A DNA stretch of 64,000 nucleotides from Rhynchosporium graminicola (lineage: Eukaryota > Ascomycota > Leotiomycetes > Helotiales > Ploettnerulaceae), in assembly GCA_900074885.1 (NCBI GenBank), contig FJUW01000056.1, positions 279,571 through 343,570 of the forward strand. The letters are read 5' to 3'. The notes below the pieces were generated by a model. That model saw only the letters and a list, made by a program, of their open reading frames with translations, did no database searches and was not told the DNA's origin. Of the stretch, positions 23,237 to 34,005 are shown piece after piece. Position 1 is the stretch's first letter; every line of letters begins with the position of its first letter. A program made the translations under genes and the position numbers.

Positions 23237-25781
23237 ATGCCGCAACGCGAATTCGTCCCTCAAAAGTATACAGTACTTCCAGAACAGGGAATCACCGAAG
23301 GCTCCTCGTCGGGACAAGTGAGCCTAGAATCTACGGACGGAGACTCGCCATTTCAATTCACTTTCCAAGCTCTTCGTCCAGGTCTATTCCGAACGACTTT
23401 CTCTTCGAAAACCCATCCTCTGCCTCCTCATCCAAGCACTCCCCGCCCACAGCCAACTATCGAGGGTGCGAATGTCTCCTCGAGATCCTCGAGCTCGAAC
23501 AAAACGATCAATGTCGGTGGACTTACTGCAACAGTAGACTGGAGTGGCCCTCCGCTTGTGTCTCTGCAGCTAGATGGCCAATCAACTCCAATCCATAGCG
23601 ACCTCGATTTTCGATCGTACGCAGTCGATGCTACTGGCATTGCACACTATACGAGATACAAGGGAAACACACTGCATGTCGGTTTGGGGGAGAAGGCAGC
23701 GCCCATGAACTTGTCCAATAGGAACTTCCTGCTTTCTGTAACCGATTGTTTTGGCTACGACATCTACCGAACCGATCCCCTCTACAAGCATATCCCTCTT
23801 CTTATCAACGCAACACCCGAAGGCTGTGTTGGAATTTTCTCGACATCGCATAGCCGAGGAACATATGCCGTGGGCTCCGAGATTGATGGAATGTGGGGGC
23901 ATTTCAAGGTCTACCGGCAGGACTATGGTGGGCTGGAAGAATACCTGATGGTGGGTAAGACAATCCAAGATGTCGTGAGGATATATGCAGACTTGGTCGG
24001 ATATCCTTTGCTGGTTCCGAGATGGGCGTTTGGGTATATTGCAGGTGGCATGAAATACTCGGTGCTGGACGAGCCACGGGCCGCGGATGCATTGATGGAG
24101 TTCGCTGCGAAGCTCAAGAAGCACGATATTCCGTGTTCGGCATTTCAATTGTCTTCGGGCTACATGTTTGCAGAGACGGAGCCGAAGATCCGAAATGTTT
24201 TCACCTGGAATCGTCACAGATTTCCTGATCCAGAAGGATTCGTAGAGAAATATCATCATGAAGGAATCCGAATCATTGCCAATGTCAAGCCATATGTTCT
24301 GGCACATCATCCCGAGTATCAAAAGCTTGTAGACTCCGGTGCCTTGTTCACAGATCCCAGAACGAAGAAGTCAGCTATTGCTCGACTTTGGAGTGCTGGT
24401 GGAGGTGAAAGTGGAGAGGGAGGTCACATTGACTTTACGTCGGAAGCAGGCTTCAATTGGTGGTACGAAGGAGTCAAGGGCCTGCGGAAGTGTGGGGTTG
24501 AGGGTATCTGGAACGACAATAATGAGTACACCATTCCGGATGACGATTGGGAGCTTGCACTCGATGCGAGAAATGCCGATGATGGCAACAAGGTGGGTCT
24601 CTGGGGCCGGAGTCTGCATACAGAACTGATGGGCAAATCTTCTCATGATGCTCTTGTTGATCTTGAGCCCGATGTCAGACCTTTCGTTTTGACCAGATCG
24701 GCTACCGCTGGAACTATGAGATATGCAGCAAGTTCTTGGGCTGGGGACAATGTTACTAGCTGGGATAGTATGAAGGGTGCAAATTCTCTGTCGCTCAATG
24801 CTGGAGTCAGCTTAATCCAGGTAAGTCCAGGACATCGGATGTCGGGTCTTGCTAACATCTCAGTGCTACGGTCACGATATTGGTGGATTTGAAGGTCCTC
24901 AGCCAACACCTGAACTTCTTCTCCGTTGGATCCAGCTAGGCATCCATTCGCAACGATTTGCCATCAATTGCTTCAAGACCGACGAGAATGACAACACGAT
25001 TGGAGGTGTCATCGAGCCCTGGATGTATCCCGAGATAACTCCTCTCGTCCGTGATGCTATAAAACGTCGATATGAGCTCATCCCATATCTCTACTCTCTG
25101 ATGTTGGAGAGTCACTTGACTGCCCTTGCTCCTCAAAGATGGATTGGGTGGGGATACGAGTCCGACCCTGAAGTCTGGACTCCTGAAGTCATGGCTGGCG
25201 AGACGCAGTACTGGCTTGGTAGTACCCTTCTGGTCGGTGGTGTGTACGAACCTGGAAAGTCAACAGCTCGGATGTACTTGCCCAAGAACAATCATGGCTA
25301 CTTGAATCTCAACGCACCATATCAGTACTTGGCAGGAGGTCAGTGGGTAGAGCTCGAGTCGCCGTGGAAAGAAAGCATTCCGCTTCTGGCAAAAGTCGGT
25401 GGTGGGATCGCCATCGGCAAAGATATTCAGACTCGTTCGCCAGGTGACAACAGGTTCCCTTCCCCGAATGCTGTCGAGGATGATTATCGTGCAGTGGAGT
25501 TATTTCCTGCATCAGGAGCGTCGGCCGAGTTCGTGTACACCTGGTACGAGGATGATGGGATATCTGCAAAGCCCGACATCACCACCTTCACACTCACCTA
25601 CTGTTCGACGGACGAAGATATATCCGTAGGGTTTACAAAGGACGGGAAGTTCGTTCCAGTGTGGGAGGAGGTTGATATCATTCTCCCTGTTGGAGAGAAG
25701 CGGGTAGTAGTTCAAGCTGGGTCGAAGTGCGCGAAGAAAGGGGTGTCGCAAGGACGCGCAGTTTTCACTCTTGTTTTGTAG
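23237..25781 (+). CDS. Glycoside hydrolase family 31 (alpha-glucosidase/alpha-xylosidase-like), intracellular
   Basis: The model is join(23237..24820,24864..25781), 833 residues, with a 43-nt intron containing the branch-like gctaac. The catalytic nucleophile is Asp427 in GIWNDNNEYT (GH31 WxDxNE motif), and the acid/base is Asp504 in SWAGDNVTSW. The CYGHDIGGFEG block and the HSQRF segment follow, as expected for the (beta/alpha)8 barrel. An N-terminal galactose-mutarotase-like beta-sandwich precedes the barrel and beta-sheet domains follow it. No signal peptide or membrane segment is visible, so it should act inside the cell on oligosaccharides or glucosides taken up from outside, unlike the secreted maltases of the family. 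GH31 also contains alpha-xylosidases; the sequence does not decide between activities. The sugar transporter 2.7 kb upstream is a possible functional partner. Confidence 0.92.
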
Positions 25782-27654
25782 ATTTGATATTACCAACTCC
25801 TTGAAAAGCTTGAATTGAGACTTATTTCTTGTCCCTTCTGCTTCACCAGTTATGTCCCTTTCGTGCTTGCCGTTTGGAGCAACATCCTGGTATTTGACAA
25901 TCGCGGCTCAAGACATCATCATCAGGGACCTTGACTCTATCAGTTCCAAGACGACAAGGACTCGTGGAAGCTGTCCATACTCCTCGGTATCAGCGGATAC
26001 TGTCAATGAATCGCAAGCCCTGCCTCAGGGTCATCGCGTCTCCTGCTGCTGATTGCTCATATACATATGAATGAGCCTCCCAGTATCTGCCCCTGTGCAA
26101 CAAAAGACTACACATGATCAAGGCTCACTCCCTTCCTTCTATCTCTCGCAAAACAAGTCTGAGAGTCTCTAGCATTTCCGTAGAGACGATGCTCTGCTAG
26201 TGTCCATGTCCATACGACACAAGACGGACTTTGATCCGCTCAGGAGACGTCCATTGAGTCCGGGGAATATCTAATGTAAATAAATTCACACATCTACATG
26301 CCACTCCTGCAATTTCTTAGGGGAGGGGAGAGGAGGAGCCGATTAATCCATGAATTAATCGTCGCGCGTCTAGGAGAAGTGAGTGCGCTGATTGATATTC
26401 TTTCTTATCCAATGATTAAATAGCTTCACTGCCAGTAAGTAATCTCGCTCCTCTGTCTCCGCGAACCGGAAAGTATAACCGTGTCGAATCGCCTCGACTC
26501 GACTCGAAGCTATACTATGCTGGATTGATTCTGATTTCCATCTCTTTTTCTGTCACTGTTCAGCATACCCGTGTGAAGGAAGGTATCTTTCACAGATCAT
26601 ATTATCATTCGGAACTCAAATCTCTTATCACCGGGTGTGCTGTGCTCTATCGTATCTCAGGATGAAATCAATCGTCGTTGAGTACGAGTCTAGTCGAGTC
26701 TAGTCTACTTACTTCCCTCTCGGCTTCAAACCCACTCAAGCAAGACACACGCCCGCGCCCACTCAAGCTCTAACACGCATTCATGCCCACCGCCACGCAA
26801 CACGGAAGTCTGGTCTTTGAGGACGAACAGTCGAGGTAATCTACAGGCTATATTTCATTTCTACCCTGCCTACCCCTCTTGACGAAAGTCAAGGTCCACT
26901 ACCCCATACACAAATATCAGTCAACACTCTTGTACTACCCTTCTACCATCTATCACCTCTCCTGCCCCTGACCTCCTCACCCCCAGACTAGCGAGAGAAG
27001 CGAGAAACGGTCCTTGCACCCACCACCCCAACGATTTGGAACACCACGATTATCCCCCTCCCTCCCTCCCTCCCTCTACCTGGCCTCCAGCCGGAAGATA
27101 CAAATACAAATACAGATACAAGTCCCTCCTTCTCACCCACCGGACGTCGCAGATTTCTAATATCTTACTTAGTGCATAACATAGGTACATGCATACACTA
27201 CCTCTATATCCTATCCCCTCCGGTCATCAATCCGGCTGTTTGTCTTGTCTGTCAACGGAGCCTGAGAGTGAGTGGGGGCTGAGTCATTGACTGCTTACCC
27301 TACATATATGATGGTGGACGCTGTGGTGGTCTGGAAGACGTGGAGAGGGACGACGGGTCTGTGTGAATCTTATGGCCTCAGTCGTGCTGTATTTGAGAAT
27401 CCAAGCTGTTTGTCTGCATGTCGTTGGGTGTTGCCTGGGACTCTGGCTGGGGTGGCAATTAGCATATGAACGAACGTCTTGGTTTGAATCAAAGTATCCT
27501 GACTACTGTAGCTCAGAGAAAGCCTATCGACCGCTTTGCTCTTCTGGGTTCTGCAGTACACCCTGTTCAATCACACTTTGGCCATACCACAGCAGGTCAA
27601 AGTCCTTGTATTTTCATCTCGCATAATATACACGTTTGGGTATCAAAGTCAAGT
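25782..27654. other. Convergent intergenic region between GH31 and SDR
   Basis: About 1.9 kb. It contains pyrimidine-rich stretches (cctccctccctccctc near 27060), simple repeats of cgagtctagt near 26688-26707, and aaatacaaatacagatacaag near 27103-27122. The short ATG frame at about 26783 ends at a gtaatc that could be a donor, but no following exon is visible. No gene can be supported. Confidence 0.45.
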
Positions 27655-28865
27655 TCAGCTGCTCCAATCCACCAGAGCATCCTTTCCAACCTTCTCCTTG
27701 ACTAACCTCTCGCTCAGCTCCCACAACGCCGCTCCTAGCTGCGGGTCAGAAGCCTGCTTTGACTCTTTTCCGGGGGTTCCCTTCGATATGTTAATTATGA
27801 AAGTCAGGGTCTACACCTCGTACTTACAGGATCAGAAAAGTAGTGGCCATTCCATCCCTTCTCCTCGATCTCGGGACTCGTTGCTGCATATCTACCCACG
27901 ATCAGTGACACTCTCTCGACACTCATCAGAGCGAACACTCACAAAGCACTGTACGAGCCTTGCTCCGGATCACGTCCACCGAACAACATCACGTTCTTCA
28001 GCATCTTTCCCAACAAGCCTGGATAGGCAGCCTCCCACTGGCTTTGCATGTCCGTATTTACCGCTCCAGGATGGACCGACAAGGCATAAATGTTGTCACC
28101 GTTCTTCTTGATGACTTTCTCGACCAGTCCATACTTGACTCCAAGGATCATAGCCAGCTTGGTGCGTCCGTAGAGTTCGGTGTTGCCGACCTCAGGGTTG
28201 TTGATCTCTTCAAGGGAAGCGAAGTGCACGTTGGAAGGTGCGGTTCGGTGCATCTCCGAGGACTCAAATATGATGCGTGGTGCTGGGGTATCTGGCATCT
28301 GGGAGGTCTTGCGCATGAGAGGGTAGAGAAGGTTGACAGCGTAGTAATGACCAAGCCAGTTGACTCCGAAATGACGGTCAATACCATCAGCGTCTTCTCC
28401 GTATTGATTGACGTTGATCCCGGCATCACAGATGAGCTATGCTAGCGGTCAATGATGAGTTCGATGTCATGTGTGCATTTCCTCACTTACCAGGTCAAGC
28501 CTCGTCTCACGCTCCCGAAGGCCGGTGAAGACCTCCCTGACCTCCTTGAGGCTTCCCAGATCGCAGTGCAGCCACTCAATCTGTGCATGCTCACCCACTT
28601 CCTTCTTGATGGTTTTGATGGCATCTTCACCTTGTTCTTCCTTACGGTTGATCATGATAACTCGTGCTTTGGCTTCCACGAAAGCGCGTGCGATCTCGTA
28701 ACTACCCTGACATTAGATCCAGATGGCCCAAGATCAGGACAATGGGAGATAGGGAATCAACACGAACCCAATGCCCAGAGCACCACCAGTTATGATGGCT
28801 ACACGACCGTCAAGATCGTGCATCTCCTTCTTGGGGCCGACGAGAGGGTGAAGTATGGACTGCAT
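27655..28865 (-). CDS. Short-chain dehydrogenase/reductase (retinol-dehydrogenase/WWOX-like)
   Basis: The model is complement(join(27655..27780,27828..27891,27943..28436,28491..28701,28768..28865)), 330 residues and four introns. The NAD(P)-binding TGGALGIG motif spans the first intron, whose donor is the weak gttcgt. After it come YEIARAFVEAKARVIMINRK (second strand, basic residues suggest NADPH), the segment LLICDAGIN in place of the usual NNAG, and the catalytic YGRTK (YxxxK). The substrate-loop HPGAVNTD and the C-terminal GYYFSDP-type segment resemble fungal relatives of retinol dehydrogenases. The reaction is oxidation/reduction of a hydroxyl or carbonyl group; the substrate is unknown. 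All four junctions restore one frame through conserved blocks. It shares a 970-bp divergent promoter with the zinc-motif gene at 29835. Confidence 0.9.
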
Positions 28866-29834
28866 ATTGTATTGGTATTGGTATTGGTATTGCTGGTTGA
28901 GTGTGAGTCTGGGTGACAACGGGAAGTTGAGTAGGGTTGAGTTTGGATGACATAGAATGTGAAGAAGAGCTGATTGCCGATGGACAGAAAGAGGACATTT
29001 ATAGAAACACTCACTCCCTCATACCTAGCTAGCTAGATAGTGAGTGATATCACCTGTTTTGGCACTATGCGACTTACGTCATCATGATCGTTGGTGACCA
29101 GAACCGAGCAAATATACAACGCAGGATGGAATGGAAGGAAGGCGCGTATCGCAGAGCAAGCAGGTTGGATGGGATTGGATTGGATTGATTACCTAAGCCC
29201 AAGATAGATAGATAGATAGATGCTCTCAGATCCCAACGATGGAAGACACAAGCAAATCATCTCGTTGACGAACAACAACCATCTCTCACCTTAGTCCCCA
29301 GCAATTCCAGGGTAGTTCAGGTCATCTCACGTGATATGTGCAGCCAATCCGAACCACGTGTTCCTTTGCTGCTGAGTTTAGCACTTAGGTAGGTACGCGT
29401 CAGGTACCTACCTACTTACCTATCTCAAGTATGTACCTATGTCCTGTGGCATACACGTGATACAGAAATATAATCCATCGTCAGTCATGAAACTCGCTTA
29501 ATCGTGAGTTTGGGCTGCATTGACGTCATGATCGCAGCGCAGCGCGTTCAACTTGATCTGTAGGACTACTGTACTCGCTGTCGAGTTGTCTTTGCTCGGC
29601 GTCAGCAATCGTATGTATGTATGTATGACAAACAAACAAACAATACACGTACACACAAACCCTCGGAATCGATCAACCGACTCGTCTCAACAGCAATATT
29701 GCACCCTCACTATACTATCACAACACCATCACAACACCATTCACAACACCATCACAACACCATTCACAACAGCATCACAACGCCATCCACAACATCATCC
29801 ACAACACCATCCACATCCCCCATTCATCATCACC
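28866..29834. promoter_or_regulatory. Divergent promoter between SDR and zinc-motif gene
   Basis: Within 200 bp this region has a palindromic TGACGTCA (CRE/ATF-type bZIP site) at 29521-29528 and three CACGTG cores: TCACGTGA at 29328-29335, CACGTG at 29355-29360 and 29454-29459. A CCAAT box lies near 29344. Microsatellites (gata)n near 29205-29220 and (gtat)n near 29611-29626 are present. The leader of the right-hand gene, 29720-29820, is a degenerate minisatellite of 10-11 bp acaacaccatc-like units. Binding is inferred from consensus only. Confidence 0.45.
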
Positions 29835-30818
29835 ATGTCTTGGATGGACTCCTGGTCGCGCCCCTCCAAATCCTCCACCTTCCCACCACCCATCTATCTC
29901 ACCACCGTCGGTCCAATCCCATATTGCCATACATGCGGTCGAGTCATGTCCTCCAAAAAGGAAATCAAGCCGGCTCAGTCCACGCCCGTCAAGTACTGCT
30001 CCTCGCGCTGTCGCGGCAACAAGCCCGGTCCTGTGGATCGCAAAATCGAAGACGCATTCGCGGCGCTGTTGAATGACGACCCGCGCTCCTTCACGACCAA
30101 GTATCCGGGAGAGGAAGTGAGGATCGAGAATTCCGGAAAGGTCAAGAAGGGAAAGGGGGACATGCGCACCATCGTCTGGTGCAGTGAGGTCGAGGAGCTG
30201 GTGTTTGGATCCAGATACGATGCTGGCAAGACGGCGGGGAGGAGGAAGAATCGTGCCCCGAGAGGGGTACCGAATGAGAAGGTGTGGAAGAGTGTCGATA
30301 TGGAAGATGATGCCGATTTTAGCCCAAGGCCCATGGAGCCCGAGGATCATGAGGAGGAAGAATCATATTCTGACGATTCGGTTCACGAGCTCGAAGATAT
30401 TGAGGTCGATGTCGATGCTGATCACGTTTACTTTGGTGCTGGCAAGAAACGTCCTGAGCAGTCTAAAGCAAACGTCAATGGCAGTGTGGGTGGAGAAAAA
30501 GGCTGGGCTGAGAAGATTGAGGAGACGCCGGAGATGAGGCAGAAGCGATTAGATGGACAGAGACGTGCTGAGGAGCGGGAGCTGGTGCGCAAGGCTGCTA
30601 GGAGGGGTGTAGCCTTTGGATTCGTGACTCAGAAGAGGGAAGCTCCTACGAGTAGGAAGGGAAAGAGAGGAGGGAAGAGGAAGGAAGTCGACGAGGAAGG
30701 GCAGGATGAAAGTAGCAAGGTGGAGAAGAGGCTCTGTGAAGCTGTCATCACGAAGGCGGTCATTGTTGTTGAGCCCAGTTTCGCAAAGGGGGACTGGGGG
30801 GTCCGCTGGCGAGAGTGA
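29835..30818 (+). CDS. Unknown protein with CxxC...CxxxC zinc-like motif, acidic centre and basic C-terminus
   Basis: A single-exon gene of 327 residues starting at an ATG in good context (caccATGtc). Cysteines 31, 34, 55 and 59 are arranged as YCHTCGRVM ... KYCSSRCR, a four-cysteine cluster similar to the small DUF2256-type zinc motif. A central acidic stretch (EDHEEEESYSDDSVHELEDIEVDVD) and a Lys/Arg-rich C-terminal part (SRKGKRGGKRK, nuclear-localisation-like) follow. The family seems common among fungal hypothetical proteins, but I know of no function; nucleic-acid or protein binding is a guess from charge pattern and cysteines. An in-frame ATG-less upstream extension exists but holds only the CA-rich repeat leader, so 29835 is chosen. 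Confidence 0.78.
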   Translation: MSWMDSWSRPSKSSTFPPPIYLTTVGPIPYCHTCGRVMSSKKEIKPAQSTPVKYCSSRCRGNKPGPVDRKIEDAFAALLNDDPRSFTTKYPGEEVRIENSGKVKKGKGDMRTIVWCSEVEELVFGSRYDAGKTAGRRKNRAPRGVPNEKVWKSVDMEDDADFSPRPMEPEDHEEEESYSDDSVHELEDIEVDVDADHVYFGAGKKRPEQSKANVNGSVGGEKGWAEKIEETPEMRQKRLDGQRRAEERELVRKAARRGVAFGFVTQKREAPTSRKGKRGGKRKEVDEEGQDESSKVEKRLCEAVITKAVIVVEPSFAKGDWGVRWRE

Positions 30819-31355
30819 GGATTCTGATCACTTGGTATTTTGTATACCAAGGACTGTACTGTGGTAAGACCATGCGGAGATGGCATGCCTTCAGTATCGA
30901 GACCTGTCGACTTCGCAGAGATTTATCTGGCTTTTGCATTACTTTCAGTCAAGTCTACAGTAATCGGCAGCTAGGGTTGCAGCCACTTGCACATAGATCA
31001 CCTATCACCACAGAGCCATGGCTTTTTGTGTTCGGCGAAGCGAGCACTTGCGAACCTGCATGAAAGGTTGATCCATACCTCGTTGTCGTAGCTGGCTGGC
31101 TCTCTACAGTCAGCGAGAAGTCTGAAGCGAGGCTTCACTTCATATTCGAGCAGAAGATAAGTTGATTTCGCTCTTACTTAGTTGCATGAGAAGTTGCAGG
31201 TTCTAGAAAAAAGTTACAAATTTCCATCTCAAGAACGAAAACAGGAAATCTCGACCCCCATGAGTCCTATCACAGTATTGACCTCCACGACACAGTCTGC
31301 ATGGACAGCCCAAATCGCCACATTGCCGTCTCCGATACATCTTCTCTTTCATTCT
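30819..31355. other. Intergenic region
   Basis: This is the convergent flank between the zinc-motif gene (+) and the first cysteine-rich gene (-). I see no gene or repeat in it. Confidence 0.5.
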
Positions 31356-31778
31356 TTACTTACCAGCGACACAATTTAGTTTGTGTGCCTTTCCATCACA
31401 CAGCCCGTTCCCACCGCTGGTGGTCTTGGTCGGCCTGGCTTGGGACCAGCCCGCGCAATCCGGGGTCCGGATAAATGAGATATTGCAGCTCCCTACTTCG
31501 CTATTTGATTTGTCGTAGACTTTGGCGTTCCGCTGGATATAACCCTTTCCGCGTGGCACGGCATCATAAAGGTAGAAATGATTATGATCATTGACGTCTC
31601 TGTACATGGCGGGTAAGTATATATCCCTCTCTCTCTCTCAGAGATGAAAGGAGGCCTTACATTGTGCAAGAACATTTCGTAGAGTCGGGTGGGTCACTAC
31701 GAGCCTCAAGACCTGCATCGTTGATTGCGGCCGAGAGGGCGCCGGAGATGAACAGGGCGAAATGAGAGTGAGCTTCAT
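31356..31778 (-). pseudogene. Small secreted cysteine-rich protein gene, copy 1, frameshifted in the signal peptide
   Basis: Two exons, 31661-31778 and 31356-31599, joined by a 61-nt GT-AG intron. From the ATG at 31778 the frame starts MKLTLIS and then runs out of frame with the rest. One frame over, the sequence continues as the hydrophobic second half of a signal peptide, a KCSC pair, and an exon 2 with further cysteines (GSC, DC, GLCDGK, NC). Comparison with copy 2 (33579-34005) places a single missing base near 31755-31762. If no hidden exon rescues it, the gene cannot make the secreted protein. The family is not one I recognise; small size, signal peptide and paired cysteines fit a candidate effector or antimicrobial-like protein, which is inference. 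A TATA-like tatttaaata lies at 31937-31946. Confidence 0.65.
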
Positions 31779-33578
31779 ATTTGAGGTTGACTCGCTGGGC
31801 GAGATGCGAGTGAATCGTAGGAGGCGGAGATTTGAGAAGTAGAATTCGATAGATGCAAGAGTCTTTCGAAGGGGAATGCAGTCAATGAGGGCGAAGGAAT
31901 GTTGACTGAGGTAAAACAGGATGGCGGACTTGGTCTATTTAAATACCGAGAGTTGTGCGCATAAGATTACCTACCTAGTATCCTTGATTTCCGTGATTAA
32001 TATCCTCAACTCTGAATAAACATTAAATACGCAGCCTTTACAACAGCTGATATTTGAGCATTTATTCATGGAGGGTGGGACCCTGAAGAGAGTGGACGCA
32101 ATTTCTCTATCCCCGGACTACTGAATGAATTTCATATCGCTGCAAAAAGTGTAATTCAGCTCCAGATTTCAGCGTAATCTATCAGCTGTAAGCTAGGTCT
32201 GCGGTTGCGAACTAACCGCATGAACTTCATCTTATTATAAAAAGTGTAATTGAGTACCTGGTTTCAGCGTAATCTATCAGCTGTAAGCTAGGTCTGCGGT
32301 TGCGAACTAACCGCATGAACTTCATCTTATTACAAAAAGTGTAATTGCGTACCTGGTTTCAGCGTAGTCTATTAGCTGCAAACTAGGTCTAAGCTTCCGA
32401 GCTCACCTCAGAGGCAAGGCCAGGGGTATTTGAATAGCACGGAATAGTCAATGGACAGCCAAAGGACGGTTCCGGATATACATAACTTTCCTACACACGA
32501 GATTACTGGAGGACGAAAGTTGGGTAAAAAGAGAAATTCGTTAAGAGAATTTCTCGTGCCTTTTTATTAAAGTACTTGAATTAGAATTACTTAGTCATAC
32601 TTTTCAAATTTCGGTCTCACAGTTGGCTCAATAATTTCAATAAATCATTTAAAAGGAGTTTATATTCGGTCGCTTTAATAGAAGTAAACTCTAGGTTCGC
32701 ACTTCTCCTAATACTACCTAGTATATCGAAGGAGGGTAAGTAAAGGAGTTTACACCTGCCTTGCATCTACTATTCAGTACTATTCCAGGACTGTTCTTAG
32801 CCTTTTGAGTTGCTCTTCGCTCTAGAATCATTCCTCTTTTAAGAATATTCTGACTGAAAGAGGGTAGGGACCCGTCCCCTGGTGGTTCACTCTTGAGAGG
32901 TCTATCCAAAGTAGTGACCGTCAGCTAATAGTCATCGGACGATTCTTTTGCCCATGCGCTTGCCTGTAAGGTACCGAGTAAACTTCATTTTATTTCAAAA
33001 AGTATGATTGCAGCGTAGTCTATTAGCTGTAAGCTGGGTCTGAGGTTCGGGAATCTCGGTCGAGCTTTTCTGCTCGCTTTCTCCGCGGGTTTGGGTCTTA
33101 CAGTACCTACCCAGGGCAAAGATCGATTCCAACCCGGTTTCCCTAGGCACCGTGAACAGGTTCCGACACACGAGAAAGCGGGATGTAGATTCTCACCCAC
33201 ATCTATACATCTTTTCATCGAACGATGGGGTCTTGGCCAACACAGACGAGACTGCTCATGGTAGAGATATGTTGAGGGCTTGTTCACCTCACTTTATAGG
33301 TTCCAAGTAACAGGTTTGAGCGTAAGCCACAATCTCACAGCATCTTGCGATAGATCTCTGACGGCAAACGAGTCTTTTCTTTGGTTGCTATCTGATACAC
33401 GGTACACCCATCCCCGCTCACGGCAGAAACGTCGTTGAAAACAAACTTGGGTTGTGCTTTCCGTCGTGGTTGATAGGTCTAAACTCCTCGACTTTTGCCC
33501 CAACTCGACACCAGCCTTCTTCTCATCTTCAACCTTACAAACAGTGTGGCCATCCCCGGTTGAACTCAAGATCCTTTC
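31779..33578. other. Region between the two secreted-protein paralogs
   Basis: It contains the 95-bp tandem repeat array at 32144-32390 and a diverged fourth copy near 32980-33045. AT-rich, TpA-rich DNA at 32560-32900 looks like an old RIP-affected relic. The open frames seen on the minus strand (for example 32985-33287) have no ATG or domain and are not accepted. Confidence 0.5.
32144..32390. repeat. 95-bp tandem repeat, two full copies and one partial
   Basis: Units start with aaaaagtgtaatt at 32144, 32239 and 32334, an exact 95-bp period. The first two are nearly identical over most of the unit, while the third decays after about 57 bp. A fourth, more diverged and detached copy, with the same cagcgtagtctattagctg core, lies at about 32980-33045. 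There is no coding frame. Confidence 0.85.
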
Positions 33579-34005
33579 TCATTTGTTTATCAAGAAGCAG
33601 TTCAAGGCCCGTCGCGATGGGAGCTTCCCATCACAACCCGTTCCACCGGCAACATTAGTGGGGTTGTGTGAAACGGTGTAATCGGAGCAGGTCTTGCCTT
33701 GGCCTCGGTCGAATCCAACGTAGCAGGAGCCAATGGGATCGTTATGGGAACTAAACATTGGGGCGGTCACTGGGATGTAACCATTGGCCAGTGGCACGTC
33801 GTAAATGCAAAAATTGTTGTTTGTCATAACACTGTGCGTGATAAGTACAATAATGACATTTTCCTCTCGAGGGTTACGCTTACAAGCTACAACGGCACAC
33901 GGTAGTCTTACGCTTTACCACCTCGTGGCTCTCGAGACCTTACTCGCCGATGGCTGCTGAGAAAGCGCCTGAGATAAACAGGGCAGAGAGGATGGTGAAT
34001 TTCAT
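33579..34005 (-). pseudogene. Small secreted cysteine-rich protein gene, copy 2, with in-frame stop or shortened exon 1
   Basis: Exon 2 (33579-33831) matches copy 1 in layout: YDVPLANGYI, GSC, a middle Cys, GCDGK and a final NC. Exon 1 starts at ATG 34005 with a clean signal peptide (MKFTILSALFISGAFSAA). By alignment to copy 1, exon 1 should run to 33884 and include a VCRC cysteine pair, but codon 22 (33942-33940) is TAA. That TAA sits inside a GTAAGG sequence, which could serve as a splice donor at 33943. Using it with the acceptor at 33832 keeps the frame and gives a 104-residue protein without the first cysteine pair. So this is either a nonsense-disabled gene or a gene with a shortened exon. 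The family is not recognised. Confidence 0.62.

Noticed and set aside
4828..25781. A secondary-metabolite or nutrient gene cluster
   Set aside because: Transporters and enzymes are present, but interleaved with striatin, PHO88 and threonine aldolase. There is no backbone synthase and no pathway regulator.
26783..26837. Short ATG exon candidate ending at gtaatc
   Set aside because: No acceptor and following exon in frame could be found before the SDR 3' end.
32985..33287. 100-codon minus-strand frame with several cysteines between the secreted-protein copies
   Set aside because: It has no ATG and no similarity to the paralog pair, and it overlaps the diverged 95-bp repeat copy.
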